A stretch of DNA of 64,000 bases. It comes from Gadus chalcogrammus. Lineage: Eukaryota; Chordata; Actinopteri; Gadiformes; Gadidae. The notes below the pieces were generated by a model. The model had not been told where the DNA came from, did not search any database, and was given only the letters and a program-made list of their open reading frames with translations. The stretch spans positions 14,770,925-14,834,924 of the forward strand of contig NC_079426.1 in assembly GCF_026213295.1 (NCBI RefSeq), in the 5' to 3' direction. Numbering within the stretch: the stretch's first letter is position 1; each line of letters opens with the position of its first letter. This document shows positions 28,769 through 41,384 of the stretch, piece after piece. A program made the position numbers and the translations under genes.

Positions 28769-28965
28769 GCGCGGCTGAAGGAGATAGGGAAGCTGGATCG
28801 GTTGCTGAGGCGCGTGGTGGCGGCGGGCGAGGCAGACCCCAGAGCGGTGCAGGCGGTGTGTGCCACCCAGTGGAGCGTCTGCCTGCCCCTGCTGCAGCGC
28901 AACCTCAGGAAACGCGTCCGGACGGAGCTGTAGAGGGTGGCCCAGGCCCTGGAGGACATCAACAG
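28769..28965 (+). pseudogene. cfap46: cfap46-like exon 9 with in-frame TAG
   Basis: CCTGACAG precedes ARLKEIGKLDRLLRRVV, then VQAVCATQWSVCLPLLQRNL, RKRVRTEL, TAG at 28931-28933, and RVAQALEDIN with the donor AG|GTGCCC. VCATQW...CLPLLQxNLR is a hallmark of CFAP46. CAG to TAG is the simplest origin of the stop. Confidence 0.88.
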
Positions 28966-29494
28966 GTGCCCCGAATGCCCCGCAGGGTTTTTAGTTTGTG
29001 GTGTGAAGAGCAGGATGTGTTTTGAGAAAGAGAAAGTATGGCGAATTTCTTGCACAACAGTATGCATAATTTTAGGTCAGGAAGGTTAACTTGGAAAAAG
29101 ATGACCAGCCACTAAAATAAGAGATAACATGTACATGCAATCGCTGCGTCACCATGACATTAAATAGCAGCTCTCTGGTGGTGTCTCCACGCTTGTCCTT
29201 TTAACTGCTCTGCTAATGAGGAGATTGTTATCAGCTGGCCCAAGAGGCTCTTAGTGTGTAATTAGACCAGCTGTGCATGATTAATGTTTGGCACTCTGGC
29301 ACCACTGGCACTCCTGTGTAGACCCTATTAGGATCTTCTCACAGATCTGCCTGACTGATATCAAGTTTGATTTAAGTTTGACTGGTCCTAAGTTTGATTC
29401 AGTGTTTTTCAGTTCCACATTTCACAATAGGATTTCCAAAGTGGATCCCCCAATTTGAGGGTTCATTGTTGTTGTTGCCGTCCCATCAAAATAA

Positions 29495-29496
<2 letters not shown>

Positions 29497-29579
<83 letters not shown>
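29497..29579. repeat. (TG)n microsatellite in intron
   Basis: About 41 TG units. Confidence 0.97.
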
Positions 29580-29580
<1 letters not shown>

Positions 29581-30449
29581 ATCAAAAAACATAAACCTGT
29601 TGCCCACAGAGGAGACTTAAGACAGAATTTGTCTTAAAATTACCATTGAAAAATAGATCACAAGCAGTCTTGATCATCACAGCAACAGCAGGCAATCTGC
29701 AGCCAGATGGTAATATCTGACTCGATAGTCAATCGTTTAACAGAAGTTAAGATCAGCACAACAAAGATCCCTAGAGTTGTTCTAAAGGGTTGCTTCTAAA
29801 ACTCATTACAGCTTTTTTGATGAAATAATTCCTCACTGTATTTATTATCCATTTAAGTTTTTCCACTGTTGATGTGCGTGAGGGTGTTCTCAAGCCTCCA
29901 CTCACTTCTTCTAACAAACTTCTGTAGCAATTACCTGAATTCTCATTGACTTGAACAGATTAGCCTCAACCGACACGAGAAAAGGAAATGGGCAACATTC
30001 CATCAATTCTACAACCAACTTTCCTGTCTTTCTTCATTTTCTTGTCCTTAAAAAAAAAGCCCATCAAATATATTTAAACAAAAAAGGAAAGAAAGTGCTC
30101 GTTTGCTACATGTATCTCAAACTGTTAGATTTCCGGTTATTTTGTCACTTGGGTAAAGTTTGTTTGACCAACATAGACATTCAATGTTTTCTACATTCTA
30201 CCTGTTGAATATCAGCTACTTACATCATGGAATACAATTAATTTGTATTTTTTTGCAATGTGGTAAACTGCCTTTGTTTGTGTGTTGGTCGTATGACTCG
30301 GGCTACTACTCAACGTCATCACTCTTCCATCTTAACTGAGCGTTTTTCAGACAACCAGAGACCAAGACCAGGGGGTTGGGGGTGGATATTGCTGCGTAGG
30401 CACCCCCCTTGTAACCCGATGAACCATATTACCTGCCTCCCTGCCCCAG

Positions 30450-30675
30450 CATGCTGCTGGAGACCCGCTGTGAGGTCCACCAGGAGCTAGCCCTCCTGGA
30501 GGAGGAGGAGGGCCGTCTGGAGGCCTCCCTGGGGCACCTGGAGAGAGCCGTGCTGCTGGCAGACGGACCGCGCAGAGAGCGCCTGTTGACCACGGTCCAC
30601 CGGCTGCGCCTCAGAGCCACCCTGTACAGCGCCCCCAGCAGGCCGGAGGACAGGGCCGCCATGCTGCTCCAACAG
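30450..30675 (+). pseudogene. cfap46: cfap46-like exon 10
   Basis: CTGCCCCAG precedes MLLETRCEVHQELALLEEEE, GRLEASLGHLERAVLLA and SRPEDRAAMLLQQ, with the donor CAG|GTTCCT. It joins exon 9 in phase as an AG|C serine codon. The RCxVHxExAxxEEDE and LExAxxHLxxA patterns match CFAP46. The frame is fully open. Confidence 0.88.
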
Positions 30676-31303
30676 GTTCCTTTGTCCAGTTTTATTCTTT
30701 CCAATGATTAACCAAGATGACTTTCTTGCGTTGGTACTTCCCCCGTGTGTGGTACCTGGATGTTGGATCCATGGCTCTACCCCGCAAAAAAAACAGCTGG
30801 AGAATACCTAACCCGTCTTCGGAAAACCAATCTGACTGAACAGAACTGACTGACTGACCTCTTTATTCTGTCTGTATTAAGGCGCAGTTAATGTTTCCTC
30901 TGATGTTTCGTCAGCGGCCAATATACTGGAAATGTGCCCATGACACGTTTCATGGACATGGCATTGCCTTTAGGCCGTGCTTAATACATTAGTTCCATGG
31001 AGATATCCAGACAAACCCTCCATAATCTGTGTATTATGTCTGCATGTAACAAGATCAAGAAAATGGGGCTCTGCGCTTAGTCCTTGGTCATTATGTGTCT
31101 AAATATATCATCTCTAATCTCTGGTGAAAAAAGCCTGATTAAAAATGTTTCACTGGGCCATTAACAAACCATGGTTGCTTGTCTTTGAGATGTGGCGTTT
31201 GGGAAGCAGGGGTCAAAGGTTGCACCAGCTAAGAGTGGTTCATGCTGTACAAGAAGAATATAATAATATCTCTCTCCTGCTCTCTTCCCCCTCTGCTTGC
31301 AAG

Positions 31304-31382
31304 CAAAGGACAAGTCCCTAAAAGACAGCACTGGCCCCTGATGCTTTCCAGATAGTGCTGGATGCGGACTGCAGCCCTGAAA
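31304..31382 (+). pseudogene. cfap46: cfap46-like exon 11, shortened by internal deletion
   Basis: The 5' part can be read as AKDKSLKDS, corresponding to the AKKxxPKDS of CFAP46. It then jumps, in a different frame, to ALAPDAFQIVLDADCSPE before the donor GAAA|GTACAA. About a dozen residues expected between these parts are absent, and the junction near 31330 is out of frame. The first codon also needs the G of the acceptor AG, so the acceptor may be altered too. Confidence 0.65.
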
Positions 31383-32432
31383 GTACAACTTTGACTCTAC
31401 TTCCTATTCTTTCTGACCAAGCACCTCCCTAACACGTCGTTTTGTTCTTAACAAATAGACCTCGATGTTCCCGGGTCACGGGGAAGTCTGGATTGAAATG
31501 GAAGGGACGTGGGTCTCAAATATATTTTTCAATGGTTAACATACGACACTTAGGCTGGGGTGGAGGCCAGGGTGTATATTTTAATAACAACATCAACGGT
31601 AGAGGATAGGGCAGCCTTCTGGCAACGCGGGGTGGGGGGGGGAGGGGGGTAGTTGGCTTTTTTTGGTAGTGGCTCCTGTCTTTGAGGTGCCCCTCCAGTG
31701 CTCTCTGCTGCTCCGGATTAAAAGAGCGTTCATGCGCCTGCTTATGCAGAACGAGGGGTTCATGAGGACAATGCCATAACTCACCAGGGACCTGGCCGAA
31801 AAATTCATCCAGGATCCTGCGCTGCAGGGGCAAAACACATGCACTGCCCGCGTACCTTTGTCACCGGGAGTGAATGTTTCCGAGGGGGAAATGTATTCCT
31901 TTCTCTGCTCTCAAAAGGACCATGTTGCTTTGTGCAGAGCCCTTCTCATCATCTCATGATCTCAGAGAGGACATGTCCTGCTCCCTCTGGAGCAGCGATT
32001 GGCAGCTGTTCAGCAATAAGGAACATGGCATATGTACGTTACATCCTGCACCGCCATTGTTTATATAACCAGATTAGGTGGCTTTGCATTCATGCATTAA
32101 AAGGGTTGGCACACATTTTTGTGTCACCGTAAAATACTTTTTATGTTCAATGCCTCTGGTTGGCATAATAGGGGTGGTTGCATAAGCATCCCTGACCCAA
32201 ATGGATACCCCCTCCCAGGGTTCCTTTGCACATGAGTGGACATTCCTACCATGATGCATATATTATAGAGGCGTACTCTCAATTGGTTTGGGAACATTGC
32301 TAAACTGCAGGGCAAACTGTTTCGCTTATTTAATTGACCGCTTTTAATCGCGAAAGTTCATGTGGGGTTTTGTGGGGGTGGGATTTATTCTGTGAATATT
32401 ATTATCTGTGGTTGATCTTGTCATTTGTTTAG

Positions 32433-32553
32433 GCAGTGATGGGACTGTACCTGCACTTCAGCTGTCTGCCAAGGCCAAGCATCACTCTTGGTCGGTCCAG
32501 GGGGTGAAGGGACATCTGGAGAGACTGGCAGATGACAACAACGCCACAGAGAG
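32433..32553 (+). pseudogene. cfap46: cfap46-like exon 12
   Basis: TTGTTTAG precedes SDGTVPALQLSAKAKHHSWS and VQGVKGHLERLADDNNATE, with the donor AG|GTGCGC. It is in phase with exons 11 (end) and 13. The motif of Lys-Ala-x-His-His followed by HLxRL matches CFAP46. Confidence 0.8.
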
Positions 32554-33699
32554 GTGCGCCGGGGGGGTCCAGTTGTCCTACTTTCTTCTGGCGGTTCTGA
32601 GATGGCACGGAGTCTGGGCCGGAAACCATATATTGCATGGGGCAGAGGTACGCCTTGTTTCATTACAGAGATATTCAAAAAAATAGAATTGCGTTGCACA
32701 AGTGGAGGAAGCTTTTCGAAGGAGTTTATTTCGAAAGGGGCCTACAAGGTGTTGAACCTGACAAGGCTTTTTTAACGTTCACTAATGCTGGCCGAGTTGC
32801 ATGATTGGACGAAACAAATATACATAAAGTGAAGTGAAATGCCCCGTGCTCCCAGCTGATCGGCCATCAGACTTTAGATGCTCTTATCTGAATTCAAAAT
32901 AATCAATGGATTTTACTGATCAGGTAAGTGCTTCAGGGACATTCTATAAGCCTTAGGCGCTGCTGTGTTTCGCCTTTAAGTTCTCTCAATCATCCCCCTC
33001 AGCTTCTCCCTGGTCCACGAAGGATCACCCAGCCGTGTGTATTATGAGCTGCTTACACCGATATCACAAGTGAGGCACCAATCAATGTTTGTAGAGGCAC
33101 CAGTGCTTCTCCTTCCGTCTCTCTCACCCTCGTTCATCTGAACTGCATGCCGGAGCTCCCCCGATCCCTTCGAAAATGATTTACTCTAGGATAAATAAAT
33201 AAAACAGAGAGGTGAGGGATAGGCCGCGTTCATAATACGGAGGGAAAACATCGCTTTTACTGCTGAATGGTACCTTCCCCAAAGATACCATTTATTATTG
33301 ATGTCCACCCAAACAAAATAACATTTGTGTCTTCAACTGTATGCTTTACTACACAGCCTTCACCGCTACGGAAAGTCACAATCTCAGAGTGCATTTTGTT
33401 ATTTTCATTATTAATCCAAATGGTACGAAATGCATATAACAAAACCCTAAAACACCTCTTGTTATTTGGACATAACTTAAGGCTACAGGGACCAAGGTGA
33501 AGTCTATGACTCTGCAGCAGCATAGAGACAGCTCATGTTAAATCTCTCAAAGCCTGCCCTGTTTTTTGAGGCTCGACGGGGATTGAACAGAGAAGGGAGA
33601 GAGGAGCAGCAGAGTCTTTGGCTGGAATGAAATTGCAACTCTTGCATATTGTACCTTGCATCCTATCATTATCTTCATTAGCATCGTGAGCAAAAGTAG

Positions 33700-33972
<273 letters not shown>

Positions 33973-34521
33973 TAATGGTTTGTATGTTTGGCTGCATGCT
34001 TATTACATGTATTTTAAAAATGTTGCCTATAATATAATATATTTTTTTTATTCGTATGTTTCTCCTCATATACAAAGTGTCCATAGTGAATAGACGGATT
34101 ATGACAGATATCACAGATGCTGCAAGTGAACGACACAAAAGGTTTTCAAATGAGTTGAGTAGAAAAACCTTCCCTGCATCACTCACACTCCCTCAAAGGG
34201 AATGATGTAGTGTATTCTGACAGTTTCCCTTCTTGTTGTCAGGTAAAACAATGAACCTCAAATTCATGGTTCATTGTCTGAAACGGTTTTATTTGCTGTA
34301 ATGTCTTGTGCAGGTGAATTGCTTCAACATTTTGCTTTAGGGGTGTCACATTTCCCTTTGTGGTGAGCCACATGATAATGATGGCATTGACATTTTAAAT
34401 GTGTAGGTTTATAATTATGCGTAATTTGTCATCTATATAAGATAAGTTGGAACCCTGTGGAAAGTGAAAGGGACGTTGACTTCTGTCATCGCTAAAAGTT
34501 GGGTGATGTTCTCTGTTCCAG

Positions 34522-34616
34522 AGGGTCAGAGTCCAGAGCAAGGTTCTCTCCAGATCAACGCCTCCTCCAGGGACGTGCTTCTTCTCCTGGCCGAAATCTG
34601 CTTCATCAATGCTGAG
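34522..34616 (+). pseudogene. cfap46: cfap46-like exon 14
   Basis: CTGTTCCAG precedes GQSPEQGSLQINASSRDVLL and LLAEICFINAE, with the donor GAG|GTGTGT. It is in phase with exon 13 through A|AG. A compound CA/CG array follows about 45 bp downstream. Confidence 0.8.
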
Positions 34617-34660
34617 GTGTGTGCTCTTCATCGTTAGGCCTTCACACACAAACGCTCACA

Positions 34661-34818
<158 letters not shown>

Positions 34819-35719
34819 CAAAATATTAACAACAAAGCGGAAAACATGCTTTATTTGAAGTGGTCTGTTGACTCATCCAAGGTGAACCCAATCACAAGCT
34901 ATTAACTGAAGATGGACATTGAATCAGCACTGAACAGAGGAACTTACGTTTTTTTATATCCTCAGCCATTGGGGCACATATTTTTCTGGAATTTCCGACG
35001 CTGTTTAGATCATGGTTTCATCTATAAGTTGTTTACTTTTACGCAAAACCTTCTTGAACTGTTTCAAAGAAAGCTGGTTAAAAGGTAATGGAGATTTTAT
35101 ATGAGAATTATTTCAACGTATATACTTTTTTTTGAACCAGGTAGACTTATTGAGATTAGTTAGAGTTTAGAGTTAAAACAATTACAAAGCTCTCCGCCCT
35201 CAGCATCAGAAGATGAGCTTTATGGGATTTTCTTAACAAGCGGCCATGGGAGAGGAAGCTGATTGGGTGGAGTCCTGGGCTTGTTTGCTGTGCTGTGTAA
35301 TCCACCTCCCATCAAGCTTTTATTACCCCCCCCCCAGACCGAAGAAGATTAGCTCGAAAGCACTTTGAAGAAAAGCGGTGAACGACAGATCCTCACCGCG
35401 TGACCTTGCAGGAGCCGTGGAGGCGCCTCTGTCTCCAGTGTGTTACTTCCTTTGTTCTGTGACAGTCGGCTTCCCTTCACTTTGAACACAAGTCAAGGGA
35501 ATCAAAAGGGATGCACGAAATTGTTGAAGAAAATAATGCAAAAATGTTATTTCAGAATTCAATGAAAAAGCAAAATCCATGGCCAATGTTTCTTCAACAA
35601 CCTTTGATGTGCCACAGCTAAACTAATTTAAACTACTAATACCCCCTTTGTTTTGATAACTTCCTCTGAGGGTTAAATGCCTTCTTTATGTGATGGAGGG
35701 ATTTCCCTTTCCCTCATAG

Positions 35720-35826
35720 GCCACCGTCCAGAAGCTGCAATCTGAGGGGGTGGAGCTTAACAGTCCCGCTGTCCTGCCCCAGGACAGAGGAGGCCCCGCC
35801 TCTGAGGACCACTGGGGGGTCTACAG
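35720..35826 (+). pseudogene. cfap46: cfap46-like exon 15
   Basis: CCCTCATAG precedes ATVQKLQSEGVELNSPAVLP, then SEDHWGVY and the donor AG|GTAGCC. ATVxxLxSEGVELN...PxD is conserved in CFAP46. The frame is open. Confidence 0.88.
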
Positions 35827-35835
35827 GTAGCCACA

Positions 35836-35905
35836 AAGACAGACAGACAGACAGACTGACATACTGACTGACTGACTGACTGACTGACTGACTGACTGAC
35901 TGACT
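35836..35905. repeat. (GACA)n/(GACT)n tetranucleotide array
   Basis: GACA units pass into GACT units just after the exon 15 donor. Confidence 0.93.
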
Positions 35906-36264
35906 CACTTCGGGGCACCCAGCAGTGCCTCTTTTGTTGAAGCCCAGAGAGAAGCAGAGCAGCGTGTTGTGCCGTCTTTCTGTTGCGACCATACAATATC
36001 TAAACCTAAACCTCCAACGATGTTGGACGCAATGCGAACCGAGCATATGGGTTGCTGGGTTCCCATCGTGTTCCAATTGCAAAATTGCTGCCCCCCAGCT
36101 GTTAAAAAGTGTTATGTAACCCCTTAAAGTGTCTTTGAGCATCTTTCTAAGTATGTCGTTAGATAATTTAAACTAAATGTATCCACTCAATTCTCTCTCT
36201 CTTTCTCTTTTTCTTTATTTTTCTCTATCTCTCGCTCTCACTCTCTCTTTCTCCTTCTCTTTCG

Positions 36265-36297
<33 letters not shown>

Positions 36298-36330
36298 TTC
36301 CTCCTCTCTCCTCTCTTACCTCACTCTTAG

Positions 36331-36543
36331 GGACTGGATCCAGTCTCTGTCGGCCTATGCCACCGCTGGCTTCCTGCGGGGAGCGGAGCTGGGGGAGGAG
36401 CTTGGCGAGTGGTGGATGGTCGACAATGCGGCCGTGTACCTGTGGAACTACAGCCGTCCCCTGCTGGTGGCCTGCGAGTTTCGCACCCACCTGCCCACCT
36501 TCCAAACGCTAGTAGACACGCTTAGACGAACTGGACACTGTGG
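36331..36543 (+). pseudogene. cfap46: cfap46-like exon 16
   Basis: A long CT-rich tract and CACTCTTAG precede DWIQSLSAYATAGFLRGAEL, then WWMVDNAAVYLWNYSRPLLV and TLVDTLRRTGHC, with the donor GG|GTAGGT. It is open and in phase with both neighbours. The pattern NAxVYxxNxxxxL matches CFAP46. Confidence 0.88.
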
Positions 36544-37094
36544 GTAGGTTCTGGGGAGAGTTGGGAAAGAGCAAGTGACAAAGTCTTGCAATACATTGCA
36601 ATTTTTATAATCGTATGAATTAATGATTTGCATCTAATTAATACAATATATATCTTGCTTTTATTTTAGTTTATATGTAAGAAGTTCTGAAGAAATATTC
36701 CCTTTTGTCAGTTTGCTGCAAAACAAACCCCGCTTTTAAACTCAGGATACTGGGTCATTAAGTCCCCAGCAGATACATGGATCATTAAACAAATTAAAGG
36801 ATTGGAATTCATGTTTTTAATAACATTTGACTTTAATACCGTGGTCTGTTTACTAGTCCAAACCAACAGCAACTTAAGCACGGCAAGAAACAAACTTATT
36901 TTAAAATGAGTATTCACCACAAAAAAAGATCAGATGATCGTTGGGCTCCGGAGTTTTCCCCAAAAACGCGGCGAACAACAACAACAACAGCTTAAACTCT
37001 CAGTCCCTGGGCCAGAGAGTTCACTTTCACTTTCACTACGAGTTCCACGCCAAATAATGACAGCGGGGAACATCTGCTGTGTTGTGTTGCACAG

Positions 37095-37256
37095 GGATCA
37101 GGCGCTGTTGGTGGTGCTGTGTGACTGTGGCCCGCGGGCTGCTGCAGCCTCTGCTGGGCCGAGACGGAGTCAGGACCAAGAAGGGAGCGGGGAGGACCCC
37201 GGACAAGGCAGGCTCCACCACCCATGTTGGGGGAACCCTGGCAGCCGGGGAAGGGG
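37095..37256 (+). pseudogene. cfap46: cfap46-like exon 17 with frameshift
   Basis: In the phase set by exon 16 the exon begins DQALLVVLCD. From about 37126 the homologous reading, VARGLLQPLLGRDGVRTKK, lies in the +1 frame, so one base has been gained or two lost at GACTGTGGCC. CFAP46 has an LC..(T/V)xARGL segment here with no gap. The annotated end at a GGGG|GTGGGG donor is uncertain and does not fit exon 18 perfectly. Confidence 0.75.
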
Positions 37257-37759
37257 GTGGGGGGGGGTTACTGTGGAGGAGTGGGGGGGGTGCATGTGTT
37301 CTCTCAGCTTCAAGATATTTTACTTTGAAGTCATGTGTGAATCTTAAGAGAATACTATCTATTTTTTTTTTTTTCTAACAGCAGAACAGACAAATCCACC
37401 CAATCTAACCCAAAAATCGGAAAACAAAATCCAACAGGCTGCTAAAGAAAAGCTTACATGTGCTAATCAGCCACTTCATCTGTGTATTATCATTCATGAA
37501 ATGTAAAAATACCGGCATAATAATAATTATCTAAATTAATTTTAGCAAAATTGTGCCAACTGTAGTAATAACATGAAGTGTTTGGTCTGGCCCAAGGGCC
37601 TCCCAGCTGTAAGCCTCTACCATGGCAGCCCGCTGAGCATTACATAGCATGCTGAGGATGTTGTCATGTTGTCGTGGTTGTGCTGAGGTGACAGGCGGGC
37701 GGGTGGTCTGCAGGCTAACACGAGGAGACCGGAAGAGAACACAACATGCTGGGTTCACA

Positions 37760-37922
37760 TTCACTGTTCATTTAAAATGACACTTTTATCCAAAGCGACT
37801 TTGCTGAAGTGACCTCATGACCACATGTTATACGGGTAAACGGGTTGGTGTTAGGCATCTGAAAGATGCACACAGGTAGGCTGCGGACATGGGGGATCGA
37901 ACCCAAGACCTTCCGGCTGAAG
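37760..37922. repeat. tRNA/SINE-like repeat fragment
   Basis: CACTTTTATCCAAAGCGACT and GGGGGATCGAACCC are typical of a dispersed fish repeat. The latter is the complement of a B-box-like GGGTTCGATCCCCC. The repeat is cut on its right by the MITE at 37923. Confidence 0.5.
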
Positions 37923-38177
37923 GCTTAGTTATGGTTGGACGTTGACGCAACGCAGTGACCACGCAGTCAATTCTATGGAGTCTTGAACCTGTTTTGGTTC
38001 TGCGTCGGGTTACCGTTAGCGGACCAATCACAGCCCTTGCTGCTGCGTCACCTCCTCGCAAGGTGACGATTTTTGGGAGGCGCACGTCAGGCCCTTGCGT
38101 TGGACAACAAGGAGAGTCCACAAGGACGTAATTGGTCCGTAAACCCTCTTGCGTTGACGTTACAACCATAACTAAGC
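37923..38177. mobile_element. MITE with about 30-bp terminal inverted repeats
   Basis: The left end GCTTAGTTATGGTTGGACGT and the right end, whose complement begins GCTTAGTTATGGTTGTAACG, form imperfect inverted repeats extending over GTTGACGCAA. It is about 255 bp with no coding capacity. The target duplication is unclear because the ends are palindromic (TTA/TAA). Confidence 0.7.
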
Positions 38178-38272
38178 TTTTAGAGTCGCTGCCCTTATCA
38201 GCAGACTATTGATCATGGCCCCCTGTTATTAAGGGAATCAATGAAACTCCTATCTTTCCTGTGTCTTTTCAG

Positions 38273-38422
38273 GTGTGTGAATTCGCCCTGCGTCTGTCAA
38301 GCGTGGCAGTCCCTGGAGGGACCGTATCCATGGAGACCAGGAAACAGGTGCTGGCCTCCTGGGTTCAGATCAAGAGGCTCCTGCAGCAGCCCGTCAGCCA
38401 GACGAAGGACATTGGGGTTGAG
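38273..38422 (+). pseudogene. cfap46: cfap46-like exon 18
   Basis: GTCTTTTCAG precedes VCEFALRLSSVAVPGGTVSM, then RKQVLASWVQIKRLLQQPVS and the donor GAG|GTACCC. It is exactly 50 codons. VCEFAL and RLLQQ match CFAP46 strongly. Confidence 0.9.
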
Positions 38423-39780
38423 GTACCCAAATCCCCGTCCACCTTTGATTGTCATTGGCCGATGGTTTATTTAGCTCTAGGACACCCCCCTAAGTGACAA
38501 TGAATAGGATGTATTGAGCTCTAATGGGGGAATGGTTTTGATGTGATAAATATCTAAACATTGGTATTTTAATGTATGAAAGCCAAATGAACACTGAAGA
38601 AGTTATACACAATCACGCTATTCATGCACAGGGTAATTGTGCATGAGATTCAATCGACAACACATTAACTCACTAACACATTACCGAATTCCATATCCAA
38701 TTTGTCACACGTGCATACATTACTATGAATCTGTATTCCACGATATTGTGAAGATATTTTCCATCCACGCAAATGAGATCTTCTGTCACAAGCTAATAAA
38801 ATACGGGGGAAATCCCTGCTGGAATCCCTTTAATCGCCCGCTGGAGCGAGCAGGAAATGCAGCCCGGTCACGCGGAAACCTCTGTGGCTCAGTGTCACGG
38901 CGACATGGGCTTTTAATGGGCTGTAACGTGTTATGTCAGGCTAACGGTGCATTCACTGGGGGCGTGGCCTGCACACTCATCAGGCCATGACATTTTATAG
39001 ACATTCTCCTGGTGCAGGTTGCTCCCCAGCAGAGAGAGTTGTCATAATAATGGGAGCATATGTAAGGCAAAGCCTCGGGCTCTGCCTTTCGATTAGAGCA
39101 CAATCCTTCAAGCCTTTAGACTACTCATCTCCTGTCCACTTTAGGAAATAAGAATTGTGTTGGTGTGTTCGTGTGTGTGTGTGTTTGTCCATTACCCTGT
39201 TACTTATCCTGTCTATTGAGCTGAGATAGTGCACAATTCTCCAACATTTTGGGGATATTGAACAGTTGACATATCAGGGGGCCTCACAATGAAGTTTTGG
39301 TCGAGAAGTTGACACACTGCACATTGTTATGCATACTCACATGCAAATGCACACCGACCCCCTGCCTCAACAAGGCCTCAGTGCATTTGGCTATGACTTA
39401 CATCTCATTGGGATCGCTAAATCATTCAACATCTCATTTCCTTCATAATGGAAACTCATTTATTATCGAGGAGCATCTAGGCTATATCTGGAGCGCACAA
39501 ACACAGACACCCAGACACACACACTTTTTGGTGATTAAACATTACAGGAGCTATATGCATGATTTACTAACAAGTAAATCAGTGCAACAAAACTTTCTGC
39601 CTCCAATAACGCCGCACCCTGGAGTGAAGGGACGATTTAAAATTGTACGCAGGTGATTTTAGCACCACAGGCTATTTGTCATCCCATGATTAATAAGTTT
39701 GTGTGTGTGTCTGTGTGTGTTTGAATGTATGACTGTGTATGTGTATGTATTTATGATCGTCCAACTGTGTCCATCGACAG

Positions 39781-39888
39781 TGTAAGTCTGTGGCAGCCAT
39801 GACATGCGTGCTTGTTGCCGTGGAGATGCACCTGTGTTGCCACAGAGACGGTGTGCAGGTGGAGCCCGCGTTGCCCGCCCTCTCATCA
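39781..39888 (+). pseudogene. cfap46: cfap46-like exon 19
   Basis: TCGACAG precedes SVAAMTCVLVAVEMHLCC, then QVEPALPALSS and the donor TCA|GTGAGT. It is 36 codons, phase 0 at both ends. TxVLVAxEM is the CFAP46 match. Confidence 0.87.
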
Positions 39889-40227
39889 GTGAGTACCTCT
39901 CATCAGTCACCCCCTAAACCCACCTAATGTCTGCTCCACCATGCGTACGTGCATACAGCAGACATAATAAAGACAGACTAACCAAGTTTACCAGTGCAAT
40001 GATGGAAGGATCATCGCACCACAGATTAAGTTCCTTGCAACAAACATTCCTTCTTAATTTCACTTTAAGTATGGTTTGCCTTCAGTGCTCTCCAATTCCC
40101 TCCATAGCCTAATCTCTCACCATCTGCACAGCTCCGCACTCCATCCCTTCTGTTGCTCATCATCTTCTGTCCCCCTCTCCCCTGTCGTATCTTTATTTAC
40201 TCCTCCCGACCCACGTCTTGCTCCTAG

Positions 40228-40400
40228 CTCGTGCGCGCCGGGTCTGACTGTGCGTGGAGTGACGCGGCGGCGGAGCTGCAGGTGTGGAGCCAGCTGGCGT
40301 CGCTCTGTCACCATGGCGACGACCACAACCTGGTGCTCCACTGCACCCAGGCTGCGCTGCTGCTGGAGGGCGCTGCGTCTAGAGGCGTCAGTGGTTCCCT
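40228..40400 (+). pseudogene. cfap46: cfap46-like exon 20
   Basis: GCTCCTAG precedes LVRAGSDCAWSDAAAELQVW, then SQLASLCHHGDDHNLVLHCT and QAALLLEGAASRG, with the donor CT|GTGAGT. The WSDxxxELQxxxxL spacing matches CFAP46. The frame is open. Confidence 0.87.
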
Positions 40401-41112
40401 GTGAGTGTGTGTCTGTGTGTATGCGTGCTTGTGTATATCCGTGTCGGTGTATGTGCGCTCTCCAAGTTTGTCATCGTTGGCGGAGCCGAAATTATTTATG
40501 TCGTATCTTGACTTTTTTAAGCTATGTAAGAAACTGCTGACATCTAGTGGCAACCCTTAAGTATTACAGTTCATTCAAAGCTACTTAGGCTTAGCTTCAG
40601 TAGTTCCTTTCCTACACCTCATGTGATTTCCCTTTGACATTTTTGTGTATCAATTGAGCTGGGCAACAATTAAAAGTTTTAATAGTGATTAATAGCATTG
40701 TATTGGTGGGTTAACTTGCGATTAATCAAACTTTAAACATATATTTTAAATCCACTCCAATTTAAGTTAAATGAGATTATCTAATGGAACTGGAAAATGC
40801 ATTTCCAGAGTGCGGTGAGTGCTGCAGTAGGCCTACAAATTGAGGTTGAAAATATTTTTTATTAAAGCCACAAAGATTAAGGCATAAATAAACGTTAAAT
40901 GGCTTGAATCAAGTGAATGGATTTGAACAAAAGTTCAAAAGTCTAAATGGAGTACACAATGTAAACATGCATACCATTTAAGAAAATGTAAATGTTCGGA
41001 AACAAACAAATAAAGTGATAGCTGAATGAAAAGCGCAGAGCATTGCTAAAAATGCAGAAATGTAAAATTAATTGAACTGAAGAATCTGAAAGGTCAAATG
41101 TGTTGCACTGCT

Positions 41113-41113
<1 letters not shown>

Positions 41114-41199
<86 letters not shown>

Positions 41200-41215
41200 G
41201 CGTGTGTGTGTGTGT
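41114..41215. repeat. (GT)n microsatellite in intron
   Basis: About 50 GT units with two GC variants near the end. Confidence 0.97.
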
Positions 41216-41384
41216 TTACGAGAATAGCGAGCCGGTGCGTGATTAAAAGTAGTACAATAGAGCGCGAAAAACAGCCCAATCTGGCAACACTGCCTGAGCG
41301 TCCTCCAAACGTAGCCCAATCTGGCGGGAAAAAACTGTCCAATCTGGCACAATGCTGAACGTCGTCACGCTTCAGCGTCAACGT

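Noticed and set aside
37885..37915. tRNA gene suggested by GGGTTCGATCCCCC on the minus strand
   Set aside because: Only the B-box-like part is present with no cloverleaf. It fits a SINE-like dispersed repeat cut by a MITE.
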